Of a DNA stretch of 47,648 bases, positions 17,582 through 25,639 are shown in pieces. Source of the DNA: a bacterium. GTDB taxonomy: Bacteria > UBP15 > UBA6099. The notes beneath the pieces were generated by a model. The model saw only the letters and a list, made by a program, of their open reading frames with translations, made no database searches and was not told the origin of the DNA. The stretch lies in assembly GCA_029564595.1 (NCBI GenBank), contig JAKQPS010000054.1, positions 1-47,648 of the forward strand. The letters run 5' to 3'. Made by a program: the position numbers and the translations under genes. Each line of letters begins with the position of its first letter. The stretch's first letter is position 1.

Positions 17582-18154
17582 TCAACCTGCTTGCGAAGAA
17601 GCATCCGCCGGTTGAGAATCCTCTTTCTCGCTTGACGATGTTTCCTCTGGAGCTTCGCCGTCTTCGATGTCCTCTTCGTATTCCTTTCTGGTGATTGTAT
17701 AAAAGGTGTCAGGCTCCGCGCGTTCGGTGAACGTTATTCCGTTCAGATGGTCGATTTCGTGTTGGAAAATCCGAGCCAGATATCCTTCGGCATCCAATTT
17801 TACTTTTTTCATATCCAAGGTCTGCGCTTGAACTGTCACGCGGTCGGCCCTGCAAACCGTGCCGTACAGAAGCGGAAAGCTTAGGCAGCCTTCGTCGCCG
17901 TATTGGACTTCTTTTGAAAACTTTAAGATTCTCGGATTTATGTAAACGCGAACGTCGTCTTGAGCGTGCATGACCGTGATGATTCTCACAGGGCGGTTCA
18001 CCTGATTGCCGGCAAGACCGACGCCGTTGCTGCAAAGCATGGTTTCGACCATGTCATCCGCGAGCAGACGCATTTCGTCAGTCATTTTTCTTATGCTTTT
18101 CGCCTGCTTTTTTAGCGTAGGATGTCCGTCGCAGACTATTTCCAGTTTCGCCAT
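17582..18154 (-). CDS. def: Peptide deformylase
   Basis: A 190-residue metalloprotease that removes the formyl group from nascent N-terminal Met. All three motifs are present: GVGLAGNQ (44-51, Gly for the usual second Ala), EGCLSFP with metal-ligand Cys90, and QHEIDHLNG with His132, Glu133 and His136. The last ~25 residues are a hydrophilic Glu/Ser-rich tail. AGGAGA precedes the ATG. It is transcribed alone; no fmt follows, unlike the common def-fmt pair. Confidence 0.96.
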   Translation of the reverse strand: MAKLEIVCDGHPTLKKQAKSIRKMTDEMRLLADDMVETMLCSNGVGLAGNQVNRPVRIITVMHAQDDVRVYINPRILKFSKEVQYGDEGCLSFPLLYGTVCRADRVTVQAQTLDMKKVKLDAEGYLARIFQHEIDHLNGITFTERAEPDTFYTITRKEYEEDIEDGEAPEETSSSEKEDSQPADASSQAG

Positions 18155-18195
18155 TTAAGCAATGTCTCCTATTATGACTCTCACAACACATTGAT

Positions 18196-18223
18196 AGTAT
18201 AACGGGATTTTCGGATAGTTAAA
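18196..18223 (-). promoter_or_regulatory. Putative def promoter
   Basis: On the minus strand, TTTAAC and TATACT stand 16 bases apart, about 42 bases before the def ATG. The -10 is good, the -35 weak. Confidence 0.4.
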
Positions 18224-18292
18224 CCCGGGTTGAATCGTTCCCGGACAAAAACAGCTTCAAATGTCATTAGCTCTCTCTTTTTATTAAAACCC

Positions 18293-18334
18293 GCCGGAAC
18301 TGAGGTTCGAGATTCTCAGCAAAGCCGGCTTTTT
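18293..18334 (+). terminator. Intrinsic terminator upstream of the toxin-antitoxin pair
   Basis: GCCGG pairs with CCGGC and an inner CTGAG pairs with CTCAG, followed directly by five T. It lies between divergent def and the toxin-antitoxin genes, where it would insulate the pair from upstream plus-strand transcription. Confidence 0.6.
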
Positions 18335-18345
18335 AAATTCTTCGA

Positions 18346-18374
18346 TTGCGATTATGTTTACAAAACAGTATACT
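18346..18374 (+). promoter_or_regulatory. Promoter of the MazEF-like pair
   Basis: TTGCGA (18346-18351) and TATACT (18369-18374) are 17 bases apart, 29 bases before the antitoxin ATG. In such modules the antitoxin or complex usually represses its own promoter. Confidence 0.5.
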
Positions 18375-18403
18375 AATAAGTAGACGGAAGGAGGTTGAGC
18401 GAC

Positions 18404-18730
18404 ATGGCGAACAGCAGCATAGTAAGGATTAACAATGAAACCAAAAGGACGCTTGAAGAACTATCTAGAAAATCGGGCGAGCCGATGCTCAACGTAATCG
18501 ACAGAGCGATAGAAGAATACAGGCGGCGCGTATTTCTTGAGGAAACAAACGCCGCGTACGCGAAACTGAAAAATGACGGAAAGGCGTCCGGAGAATATGA
18601 TCGGGAGACAGCCGAATGGGATTCCACCCTGATGGATGGCCTCGAAGATTTGGAATCATGGGAAGAAGGCGGGAAGCAGGGAGCAGGAAAGAAAGGAAGA
18701 AAACCCAATGATAAATCCCGCGCGAGGTGA
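18404..18730 (+). CDS. Antitoxin-like protein (ribbon-helix-helix type), partner of MazF
   Basis: A 108-residue protein. The N terminus SSIVRINNETKRTLEELSRKSGEPMLNVIDRAIEEYRR has the strand-helix-helix pattern of CopG/Arc-like antitoxins; the C-terminal half is acidic then strongly basic and would be the disordered toxin-binding and tail part. A TTG at 18395 is also in frame, but AGGAGG (18389-18394) fits the ATG at 18404. The next gene begins inside its last codons (23-base overlap), typical of toxin-antitoxin coupling. Identity as antitoxin rests on position and fold pattern. Confidence 0.75.
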   Translation: MANSSIVRINNETKRTLEELSRKSGEPMLNVIDRAIEEYRRRVFLEETNAAYAKLKNDGKASGEYDRETAEWDSTLMDGLEDLESWEEGGKQGAGKKGRKPNDKSRAR

Positions 18731-19049
18731 AATATGGCTGGCGGATCTTAACCCCGTAAGGGGACATGAGCAAGGCGGACAGCGTCCTGTAATAGTAATT
18801 TCCGCCGATATTTACAATTCCGGCCCGGCGGACCTTGTAGTTGTGTTGCCGCTAACAAGAACATATCGCGGCATACCTCTGCACGTTCAGATAAAGCCGC
18901 CTGATGGCGGCGTTAAAAGCCCTAGCGCCATACTCTGCGATGCCGTGAGGTCAATATCAAAAGACAGGCTTGTGAAAAAATCAGGCGCGGCGTCTTCCAC
19001 AGTAATTAAAGAAATCGAAGATAGAATGAGAATACTTCTTGAACTATAG
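18708..19049 (+). CDS. MazF/PemK family endoribonuclease toxin
   Basis: A 113-residue protein with the MazF signature: RGEIWLADLNPVRGHEQGGQRPVIVIS at the N terminus, VVVLPLTRT in the core and LCDAVRSISKDRLVKK near residue 80, where the catalytic Arg and the conserved Ser/Thr of the family map. It cuts mRNA at short sequences to stop growth until antitoxin returns. The ATG at 18708 has GAAAGGAAG upstream; a longer in-frame reading would overlap the antitoxin fully and is unlikely. Confidence 0.88.
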   Translation: MINPARGEIWLADLNPVRGHEQGGQRPVIVISADIYNSGPADLVVVLPLTRTYRGIPLHVQIKPPDGGVKSPSAILCDAVRSISKDRLVKKSGAASSTVIKEIEDRMRILLEL

Positions 19050-19145
19050 GAACGAGAGAAAATACCGCCCCCAACCGGAGCGCAATTCATTAAAAAAAAT
19101 CGTGAAAACAAGCCGCCTGACTCGGCGCGCTGAGTGAACGCACTA

Positions 19146-19931
19146 ATGAACAACATTTTAAAATACTTATTCATAGTCAGCGCGGCGGTTTTCGTCATAA
19201 GCGGACTGACGAAGGACAGGCTTCCGAACCCGGACGGAATCGTCGAGGAGTTGTTGCTGGAGCCGTATCAGGAAGAAGTGGAGATTGAAGAGTTCACGAC
19301 AGAAAGAAAAGGCATCGTGTACACCGTCAACCCGTTGTATGAATATGATATTTATGGGCTTGTGGTTTCTTACAGCGACGCGCGCGGATTCTTGAACATT
19401 TCGCACAAGCGATGGGGCGACTATCTGAATATTAAGGACCTGTGTCTTATATGGGGACAGAACCTGCGGACGCCTCATTATAAAAAGTTCAAGTACAAAA
19501 GCGGGGATTGGATGTGCATGTACCGCACGAGAGACGGCGAGGCATACGCCGTTTTCAGGAGCGACAAGTTTTCAAACAACCATCTGCTGGTGGATGACGA
19601 GGCGCTAAAGAAGCTTGTTCGAAAAACACGCCGGGGAGATCAGGTTCACATATCGGGGTATCTATCCGAATATTCGCACGACGGCGGGTTTACGAGGGGC
19701 ACTAGCACGACTAGGCTTGACAAGGGAAATGGGGCCTGCGAGACGATATATGTGACAGGGTTCGAGATATTGAAGCGTTCGCGTCCGGCGTTGGATATTT
19801 TGTTTGCCGTTTCAGGCATAGCCGCGGCGTCGAGCGCGCTAGCGATAATAGCGATCTTTTTTGTCTACACCGGGGCCGCCCGCAAAGGCGCGGGCGCGAC
19901 GGAAGTTACAGAGCGAAGAAAAGAATCATAG
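19146..19931 (+). CDS. Two-TM membrane protein of unknown function
   Basis: About 261 residues. An N-terminal TM or signal anchor (ILKYLFIVSAAVFVISGL) and a C-terminal TM (ILFAVSGIAAASSALAIIAIFFVYTG) flank a ~190-residue hydrophilic domain rich in Tyr, Trp and charged residues. The topology suggests a periplasmic domain held by both ends, with a short basic cytoplasmic tail. The middle part (IYGLVVSY, DLCLIWGQNL, GDQVHISGYLSEYS, then ETIYVTGFEILKR) has an OB-fold-like strand pattern, but I do not recognise the family. A GTG at 19134 is also in frame. The 3' end overlaps the convergent PhoH gene by six bases. Confidence 0.6.
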   Translation: MNNILKYLFIVSAAVFVISGLTKDRLPNPDGIVEELLLEPYQEEVEIEEFTTERKGIVYTVNPLYEYDIYGLVVSYSDARGFLNISHKRWGDYLNIKDLCLIWGQNLRTPHYKKFKYKSGDWMCMYRTRDGEAYAVFRSDKFSNNHLLVDDEALKKLVRKTRRGDQVHISGYLSEYSHDGGFTRGTSTTRLDKGNGACETIYVTGFEILKRSRPALDILFAVSGIAAASSALAIIAIFFVYTGAARKGAGATEVTERRKES

Positions 19932-21254
19932 CAGTTCCGCGGCTAGTTCGGCCAGTTTTGAGCGTTCCCCTTTGACCAGCGTGACATGTCCGGCGGCGGG
20001 ACTGTCCTTAAATCTTTCCACGACATAGTTAAGGCCGTTGCTGTTGGTGTCCAGATATGGATGGTCTATCTGATAAGGGTCGCCGGTCAGAACGACTTTG
20101 GTGTTTTTTCCGGCTCGGGTGATAATCGTTTTCACTTCATGCTGCGAAAGATTCTGCGCTTCGTCGACAATCATGAACTGGTTGGGAAGACTGCGGCCTC
20201 TGATGTAAGTGAGAGGCTCTATGTTTATCATTCCCGTGCTTTCGACAAGTTCGCGGATTTTTCTTTTCTCGCGTTTTTTATCCTGCGCGCCCAGAGTGAA
20301 AATCAGGTCTAGGTTGTCGTAGAGCGGCTGCATCCACGGGTCCATTTTTTCTTCGATGCTGCCGGGGAGGAATCCCAAATCTTTGCCCATCGGCACAACG
20401 GGGCGGGATATGAGGAGCCTCTCGAATGCGCCGCGCTCTAAGACGGCATGGCATCCGGCGGCCAGCGCGATCAACGTTTTTCCTGTTCCGGCTCGACCGT
20501 TTAGAGTTACCAAACTAATTGAGTCGTCTATCAACAGTTCGAACGCGAACAACTGTTCGATATTCAGCGGTTTGATGCCTGATACGACGGCTTCGTAAGA
20601 GTGTTTAAGAGGAACTATGGCGCCCGCTTCTGCGTCGAAGCGGCCGTAAGCGGTTTTTCCGTTCTCAGCGCAGGAAAGAGACACAAGTTCGTGAGGACGC
20701 ATCGGTTCGGCGAGAACAAGTTTGCCGTTAGCCGCCAGTTCGTCCAGTTGAGACGCGGAAGCTTCCTTTTCGGCGTATCCTTTGTACAGTTCCTCGAACT
20801 GTATTTTGCCCGGTTCATAGTCTATCGTCACAAGGCCTATGGCCTCGGCTTTTATCCGCATATTTATATCTAAAGTCACGAAGACGCATAGGTTGTCCGG
20901 ATTCTTATCTTGGATGGAAAGGGCGGTCGCAAGAATGCGATTGTCTTCCTTGTTGCTCCGGAGGCTGGCTGGAAGCGAACTCATAGGTTTGTCTCCGAAC
21001 TCTACGGAGACATTGCAGCCGTTTTCGAGAGTGACGCCATCGGATAAACTTCCGTTGACGGTTCTCAAGTTGTCAAGAATGCGGGAAGTCTGGCGGGCGT
21101 TGCGGCCTACGTCGTCCGAGCGGCGTTTCTGGTCGTCGACTTCTTCGATGACTTCAAGTGGTATTTTGATTATTTCGTTTGGAAAAGCGTATATGGAATT
21201 TGGGTCGTTGATGAAGATGTTGGTGTCCGGAATGAGAATCCTCTTTTTGTCCAT
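19926..21254 (-). CDS. PIN domain-PhoH ATPase fusion (PhoH2/YlaK type)
   Basis: A 442-residue protein. Residues 1-145 form a PIN nuclease domain: IPDTNIFIND with Asp10, an acidic EVIEEVDD, and NKEDNRILATA (Asp104) plus VTLDINM (Asp129). Residues ~230-442 are the PhoH P-loop domain with Walker A LNGRAGTGKT (251-260), FMIVDEAQN as Walker B and LTGDPYQID. Related mycobacterial PhoH2 proteins are ATP-dependent RNA helicases with ribonuclease activity; that role is inferred here. AAGGCGG precedes the ATG. It is 67 bases downstream of the SppA-like gene on the same strand. Confidence 0.9.
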   Translation of the reverse strand: MDKKRILIPDTNIFINDPNSIYAFPNEIIKIPLEVIEEVDDQKRRSDDVGRNARQTSRILDNLRTVNGSLSDGVTLENGCNVSVEFGDKPMSSLPASLRSNKEDNRILATALSIQDKNPDNLCVFVTLDINMRIKAEAIGLVTIDYEPGKIQFEELYKGYAEKEASASQLDELAANGKLVLAEPMRPHELVSLSCAENGKTAYGRFDAEAGAIVPLKHSYEAVVSGIKPLNIEQLFAFELLIDDSISLVTLNGRAGTGKTLIALAAGCHAVLERGAFERLLISRPVVPMGKDLGFLPGSIEEKMDPWMQPLYDNLDLIFTLGAQDKKREKRKIRELVESTGMINIEPLTYIRGRSLPNQFMIVDEAQNLSQHEVKTIITRAGKNTKVVLTGDPYQIDHPYLDTNSNGLNYVVERFKDSPAAGHVTLVKGERSKLAELAAELL

Positions 21255-21321
21255 TGATGAAACCGCCTTTTATTTTGTGTTAAACAATTTGAGCAGCAAC
21301 ATTTTATATCTCAGCCTGCGT

Positions 21322-22194
21322 TCAGCGCGCCTCGAAACCCGAATGAGAGCGCATCCAATCTATGACGCTTTCCGCCGCTCCGCGCCCGACGCTCTTTGGA
21401 GCTGACGACAGAAATCCCCGCATTGCGACCAGCAGTTCTTCGCGAAAATCCTCGATGTCGGCAACCATGAGGTGTTTGAAATTTCCGATTATTTCGCATT
21501 GTCGAATAGCTTCGGCTCTGCCGCCGAGCCGGTCAACAAGGCCGAGGCTTTTCGCCTCGTCGCCGAGGAAAATTCGTCCATCCGCCAGTTTTTCAATCTG
21601 CTTTTTTTCAAGGCCTCTGTTTTCCGCGACTGACGCCACGAACCTGTCGTGGATTTTATCGATATGTTCTTTAATGGCGCGGCGTTCTTTTTCGGAGATT
21701 TTTCTGAACGGGACGCCCATGTCTTTGAATTCGCCTGACTTAAAGCCTTCGTAGCCGACGCCGAATTTTTTCATAAGTTCTGAAAATTCCAGATGAGTTG
21801 AAATGACGCCGATGCTGCCGACGGAACTCATAGGGTCAGCCACTATTCTGTCGCATGCGCTGGCGGCCCAGTAGGCGCCGGAGGCGGCGACATCCCGAAC
21901 CCAAGCGACTGTGGGCGCGCCCGCCGCCCGGATTGCGTCTGCGATTTCTTTGCTTGGAAGCACGGCGCCGCCGGGACTGTTTATCTCAAATATAAGACAT
22001 CTTACGCCTCGGTCGACAGCCCATTTGATTTTCTGCGAGATGCGGTCGGGCCCGATTGAGCCGAAATGAGAGCCTGATGCTGCGGCGGAGGAAATGGGGC
22101 CGAATATCCTGATTTTTCCGATAACCCGGCCTGCAAAAGGTCCTACCATCGCTCTTTGAAAGCGTTTTGTCGCCGCTTTTCCCATGCCGTCCAT
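21322..22194 (-). CDS. sppA: Signal peptide peptidase SppA-like serine protease (S49), apparently without membrane anchor
   Basis: About 290 residues, short-form SppA. SPGGAVLPSKEI, RDVAASGAYWAASACDRI with the nucleophile Ser, SVGSIGV and the FKSGEFKDMG lysine region of the Ser-Lys dyad are all visible, in family order. Unusually, the N terminus shows no clear signal peptide or TM anchor before the IRIFGPI strand. Start is uncertain: ATG at 22194 or 22185, or TTG at 22230; none has a strong ribosome site. It would cleave leftover signal peptides if membrane-associated, or act as a cytoplasmic quality-control protease. Divergent from the Rrf2 gene. Confidence 0.85.
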   Translation of the reverse strand: MDGMGKAATKRFQRAMVGPFAGRVIGKIRIFGPISSAAASGSHFGSIGPDRISQKIKWAVDRGVRCLIFEINSPGGAVLPSKEIADAIRAAGAPTVAWVRDVAASGAYWAASACDRIVADPMSSVGSIGVISTHLEFSELMKKFGVGYEGFKSGEFKDMGVPFRKISEKERRAIKEHIDKIHDRFVASVAENRGLEKKQIEKLADGRIFLGDEAKSLGLVDRLGGRAEAIRQCEIIGNFKHLMVADIEDFREELLVAMRGFLSSAPKSVGRGAAESVIDWMRSHSGFEAR

Positions 22195-22324
22195 GCCGCA
22201 TAGTCTATCAGAGGGGGGTGGAATTATCAAACGCGCGGTCGCGGCGGTTGCCGTTTAAGTCTTATAAATCTATTTGATTGATTATGGAATTGTAACACCA
22301 AAACTTATACAATTTACGTTGCTG

Positions 22325-22336
22325 GCGTTATAACGC
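22325..22336. promoter_or_regulatory. Perfect 12-bp palindrome upstream of the Rrf2 gene
   Basis: GCGTTATAACGC is a perfect inverted repeat 30 bases before the regulator's ATG and contains a TATAAC that could serve as its -10 box. Rrf2 proteins bind palindromes as dimers and often control their own promoter, so this is a candidate operator. Confidence 0.4.
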
Positions 22337-22365
22337 TTGATAAAGAATTTGCAGGAGGACGACTT

Positions 22366-22776
22366 ATGTCGAACATGCTAAAACTGTCGGACGCGGCGGC
22401 GATGGGTTTTCACGCTATGGCCATAATGGGGACGAATTACAAGAAAGGGCCTGTCACCACAAAAGAAATTTCGGAGATGCTGGATGTTTCCGAGGCGCAC
22501 ATGAGCAAGGTAATTCAGAGGCTGGCCAAGTCGGGGCTGGTCATCTCCACAAGGGGACCGAAAGGCGGAAGCGAATTGGCTAAACCGCCCGCAAAAATCA
22601 GGCTGATCGATGTGTATGAGGCTGTCGAAGGACCATTCAGAATTTCTGACTGCCTTTTGCATAAGAAAACAATGAAATGCAAAGAGTGCGCATTTCAGGG
22701 GCTTGCCCACGAGGTGAACAAGCTCGCGATGGATTACCTAAATCAAACGACAGTGGACAAGGTTAAGATAGGCTGA
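22366..22776 (+). CDS. Rrf2-family transcriptional regulator with three Cys (IscR/NsrR-like)
   Basis: A 136-residue winged-helix regulator. The HTH is ISEMLDVSEAHMSKVIQRLAKSGLV, the wing is STRGPKGGSELAKP. Cys96, Cys105 and Cys108 sit in the loop where IscR and NsrR hold an Fe-S cluster, though with 8- and 2-residue gaps rather than 5 and 5. It is followed on the same strand by NifU and the cysteine desulfurase, so it very probably senses Fe-S status and controls this operon. Strong GCAGGAGG ribosome site. Confidence 0.88.
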   Translation: MSNMLKLSDAAAMGFHAMAIMGTNYKKGPVTTKEISEMLDVSEAHMSKVIQRLAKSGLVISTRGPKGGSELAKPPAKIRLIDVYEAVEGPFRISDCLLHKKTMKCKECAFQGLAHEVNKLAMDYLNQTTVDKVKIG

Positions 22777-22844
22777 CGGCTCGTCGCGGAACAATGGCGG
22801 CGCGAACAGAGTTATATGTGTAAACGTTTGAAAGGCGGCGGCTG

Positions 22845-23696
22845 ATGTGGGATTATACCGAAAAAGTTAAGGATCATTTCTTAAATCCGAGAAACACAGG
22901 AGTGATAGAAGACGCTCACGGAGTGGGGCAGGTAGGCTCCATGGCGTGCGGAGACGCGCTGAAGTTGATGTTCAGGCTGGACGCTGAAGGACGAATCGAG
23001 GACGCGAGATTTCAGACTTTCGGTTGCGCCAGCGCGATCGCATCTTCATCTGCGCTGACTGAGATGATAAAGGGAAAAACGCTTGAAGAGGCCTCCACTA
23101 TCACCAATCAGGATATCGCGGACTACTTAGGCGGGCTTCCGGAGCAGAAAATGCACTGTTCCGTCATGGGGATGGAAGCGTTGCAGGCTGCTATCGAGAA
23201 TTACAAATCCGGCGGCGAGGCAGGCAATGTGGAAAAAACGGACAGCCGGGTAGTCTGCTCATGCTTCGGCGTGACTGAAAAAGAAATCGAGAGAGCCGTA
23301 GCGGAAAACGACTTGAGGACTGTAGAACAGGTTACGCATTATACGAAAGCCGGCGGAGGATGCGGCGGATGTCACAGCGACATAGAGGGCATTATCGCAA
23401 GAGTCAGGAGCGGGCTTGCGCAAGGAGGACCGACGCGGAAGAGGCCGTCTAAACTCACAAACATACAGAGGATAAAGCTTGTTGAAGAAGTTGTGGAGAG
23501 GGAAATAAGGCCGCAGCTTAAACGCGACGGCGGAGACATAGAACTCGTGGATATAGACGGTCCGCGAGTGGTTGTGGCGATGCGGGGCGCTTGCTCCAAA
23601 TGCAGTGTCGCTCAGTTCACGCTTAGGGATGTCGTAGAGGCTAAGCTGCGCGAATTCGTGTCGGAAGACATTGTCGTTGAAGAGGAGAGCAAATAA
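22845..23696 (+). CDS. nifU: Three-domain NifU-type Fe-S cluster scaffold
   Basis: 283 residues in three modules. Residues 1-125 are the IscU scaffold with Cys in MACGD, FGCAS and MHCSV that receive the new cluster. Residues ~130-185 are a BFD-like [2Fe-2S] domain (VVCSCFGV and GGGCGGCH). Residues ~205-280 are the Nfu-type carrier domain with GACSKCSVAQFTL. This is the full NifU of nitrogen fixers and of several anaerobes that use it as the general scaffold. No nitrogenase gene is in view, so a housekeeping role is likely. The stop overlaps the desulfurase start by one base. Confidence 0.93.
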   Translation: MWDYTEKVKDHFLNPRNTGVIEDAHGVGQVGSMACGDALKLMFRLDAEGRIEDARFQTFGCASAIASSSALTEMIKGKTLEEASTITNQDIADYLGGLPEQKMHCSVMGMEALQAAIENYKSGGEAGNVEKTDSRVVCSCFGVTEKEIERAVAENDLRTVEQVTHYTKAGGGCGGCHSDIEGIIARVRSGLAQGGPTRKRPSKLTNIQRIKLVEEVVEREIRPQLKRDGGDIELVDIDGPRVVVAMRGACSKCSVAQFTLRDVVEAKLREFVSEDIVVEEESK

Positions 23697-24859
23697 TGGA
23701 AGTTTATCTCGATAATAACGCGACCACCCGAACGGCTCCGGAAGTGGTCGAGGCGATGGCTCCGTTTTTCGGGACCGAATACGGCAACCCGTCCAGCATG
23801 CACAATTTCGGCGGGAGAGTGAAGAAGCATATCGATGAAGCGAGAGAGAAAGCGGCGGCCCTGATTAACGCAGACCCCGCGGAGATTGTATTCACGAGTT
23901 GCGGCACGGAAAGCGATAATATGGCGATAAGAGGCGCGCTTGAGGCTGAACCGGATAAACGTCACATAATCACTTCAAAGGTGGAGCATCCGGCGGTTCT
24001 GTCGGCGGCGCGCTATATGAAAAGGTTCGGATACAGGATAACGGAGTTGTCTGTGGACGGGCAGGGATTGCTTGACCTTAACGAGTTGCGCGATTCGATA
24101 TCCGATGACACGGCGCTAGTGAGCCTGATGTGGGCTAACAACGAAACCGGAGTTTTGTTTCCGATAAAAGAAGCGGCTGAAATTGCGCAGTCCAAAGGAG
24201 TTCCGTTTCACACGGACGCCGTGCAGGCGGTTGGAAAAATTCCCATCGACGTAAAAAAGACGCCGGTGAACATGTTGTCCATATCGGGACACAAGCTGCA
24301 CGCGCCTAAAGGGGTTGGAGTGTTCTACGCGCGGCGCGGCACGGCGGTCATGCCTTTTATGCACGGCGGACATCAGGAAAACGGTCGCCGCGCAGGCACA
24401 GAAAATGTCCCTTACATAGTAGGATTGGGCCGCGCCGTCGAAATTGCGGCGGCGAACATAGACTCGGAGTTCAAACACACCAAGAATCTGCGCGACAGGT
24501 TGGAGTCAGCGTTGATTGAAAAATGTCCCGATACAAGGCTCAATGGACATCCTGAACTGAGACTCCCAAACACTTCGAATATCAGCTTTGAATACATCGA
24601 GGGAGAAGCTATATTGCTGATGCTCGACAATGTGGGAATAGCCGCTTCGTCGGGGTCGGCATGCACCTCCGGATCGCTTGAGCCTTCTCATGTGATGCGC
24701 GCTATGGGAGTGCCGTTCACCGCCGCTCACGGTTCGATAAGATTCAGCCTGTCTCGTTACAACACTCAAGAAGAAATCGAATACGTCATAAAGAAGATGC
24801 CTCCGATAGCTGAAAGGCTGAGGTCGATGTCTCCATTTGCGCCGAAAAAGGGGGCGTGA
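23696..24859 (+). CDS. nifS: Cysteine desulfurase (NifS/IscS class)
   Basis: A 387-residue PLP enzyme that frees sulfur from cysteine for the scaffold. YLDNNATTR at the N terminus, the FHTDAVQAVGKIPID strand, the PLP Lys in SGHKLHAPKG, and the mobile Cys loop SSGSACTSGSLEPSHVM are all present. The 12-residue loop with Cys marks it as group I (NifS/IscS), not SufS. Translationally coupled to nifU. It probably also supplies sulfur for tRNA and cofactor thiolation, as no other desulfurase is in view. Confidence 0.94.
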   Translation: MEVYLDNNATTRTAPEVVEAMAPFFGTEYGNPSSMHNFGGRVKKHIDEAREKAAALINADPAEIVFTSCGTESDNMAIRGALEAEPDKRHIITSKVEHPAVLSAARYMKRFGYRITELSVDGQGLLDLNELRDSISDDTALVSLMWANNETGVLFPIKEAAEIAQSKGVPFHTDAVQAVGKIPIDVKKTPVNMLSISGHKLHAPKGVGVFYARRGTAVMPFMHGGHQENGRRAGTENVPYIVGLGRAVEIAAANIDSEFKHTKNLRDRLESALIEKCPDTRLNGHPELRLPNTSNISFEYIEGEAILLMLDNVGIAASSGSACTSGSLEPSHVMRAMGVPFTAAHGSIRFSLSRYNTQEEIEYVIKKMPPIAERLRSMSPFAPKKGA

Positions 24860-24862
24860 AAA

Positions 24863-25639
24863 ATGTCTATGGATAGATGTCCCGGACAAGACACGCGGCT
24901 GTGGAAGCCGGGAGACATATTCGATTTGGAGTGTCCCGGCTGCGGCGCGCGCATAGAGTTCTTCAAGGACGAGTCCCGCAGGGTGTGCAAGAAGTGCGGA
25001 TACGAGATTCCGAACCCTAAGTTGAATCTGGGTTGCGCGCAGTGGTGCGAGCATGCCGAGCAATGTCTGGGAGCGCGAGCGCACGCTGAAAAAGACCCCG
25101 GAGCCGCAGACGCCGCGCTCGGCCAGCGGATGAAAATCAGGCTGATATCCGAAATGAAAGCCGTCTTCGGAGATGACGCGCGAAGGGTTGCCCACGCTCT
25201 CAAGGTTCTTCAACATGCCGAAAGGATTCTTGAATGCGAAAAGGCAAATCCTGTAACTGTAATCGCGGCGGCAATTCTGCACGACATTGGAATTATTGAG
25301 GCCGAACGGAAACACGGAAGCTCCGCGCCAAAATATCAGGAACTTGAAGGCCCGCCGATAGCGCGAGCTATTTTGAAGAAACTGGATATTTCCGGCGATG
25401 TGGCGGAACACATAGTCCGCATCGTAGGAAGCCACCACACGGCAGGCGACATCGAATCTCCCGAATTTAACATTCTCTGGGACGCTGACATGATTGTGAA
25501 TATACCGGATGAGCGGGCGGGAATGGACAAAGAGCGGCTTAAAGCGTTTATTGAGAAGACATTCCGAACTGAGACGGGAAAGAAAATCGCTCTAGATCTG
25601 TATTGCGTGGAATACACACATGAAGAAAAGAGAGATTGA
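24863..25639 (+). CDS. Zinc-ribbon plus HD-domain phosphohydrolase
   Basis: 258 residues. The N terminus holds a zinc ribbon, CPGCG...CKKCG (about residues 24-47), then a further cluster CAQWCEHAEQC (58-68). Residues ~105-230 are an HD domain: HALKVLQHAERIL, AAAILHDIGI, the SHHTAG motif and LWDADMIVN. Family members are metal-dependent phosphohydrolases, often on nucleotides; the substrate is unknown. It starts three bases after the desulfurase stop, so it belongs to the Fe-S operon and might need a cluster itself through the extra Cys. Confidence 0.8.
   Translation: MSMDRCPGQDTRLWKPGDIFDLECPGCGARIEFFKDESRRVCKKCGYEIPNPKLNLGCAQWCEHAEQCLGARAHAEKDPGAADAALGQRMKIRLISEMKAVFGDDARRVAHALKVLQHAERILECEKANPVTVIAAAILHDIGIIEAERKHGSSAPKYQELEGPPIARAILKKLDISGDVAEHIVRIVGSHHTAGDIESPEFNILWDADMIVNIPDERAGMDKERLKAFIEKTFRTETGKKIALDLYCVEYTHEEKRD

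Noticed and set aside
22845-24859. NifU/NifS considered as part of a nitrogen fixation island
   Set aside because: No nifHDK, nifB or other nif gene is near; the Rrf2 regulator fits general Fe-S assembly.
24506-25438. 310-codon open frame antisense to the desulfurase and HD genes
   Set aside because: Crosses two well-supported genes and has no recognisable domain or ribosome site.
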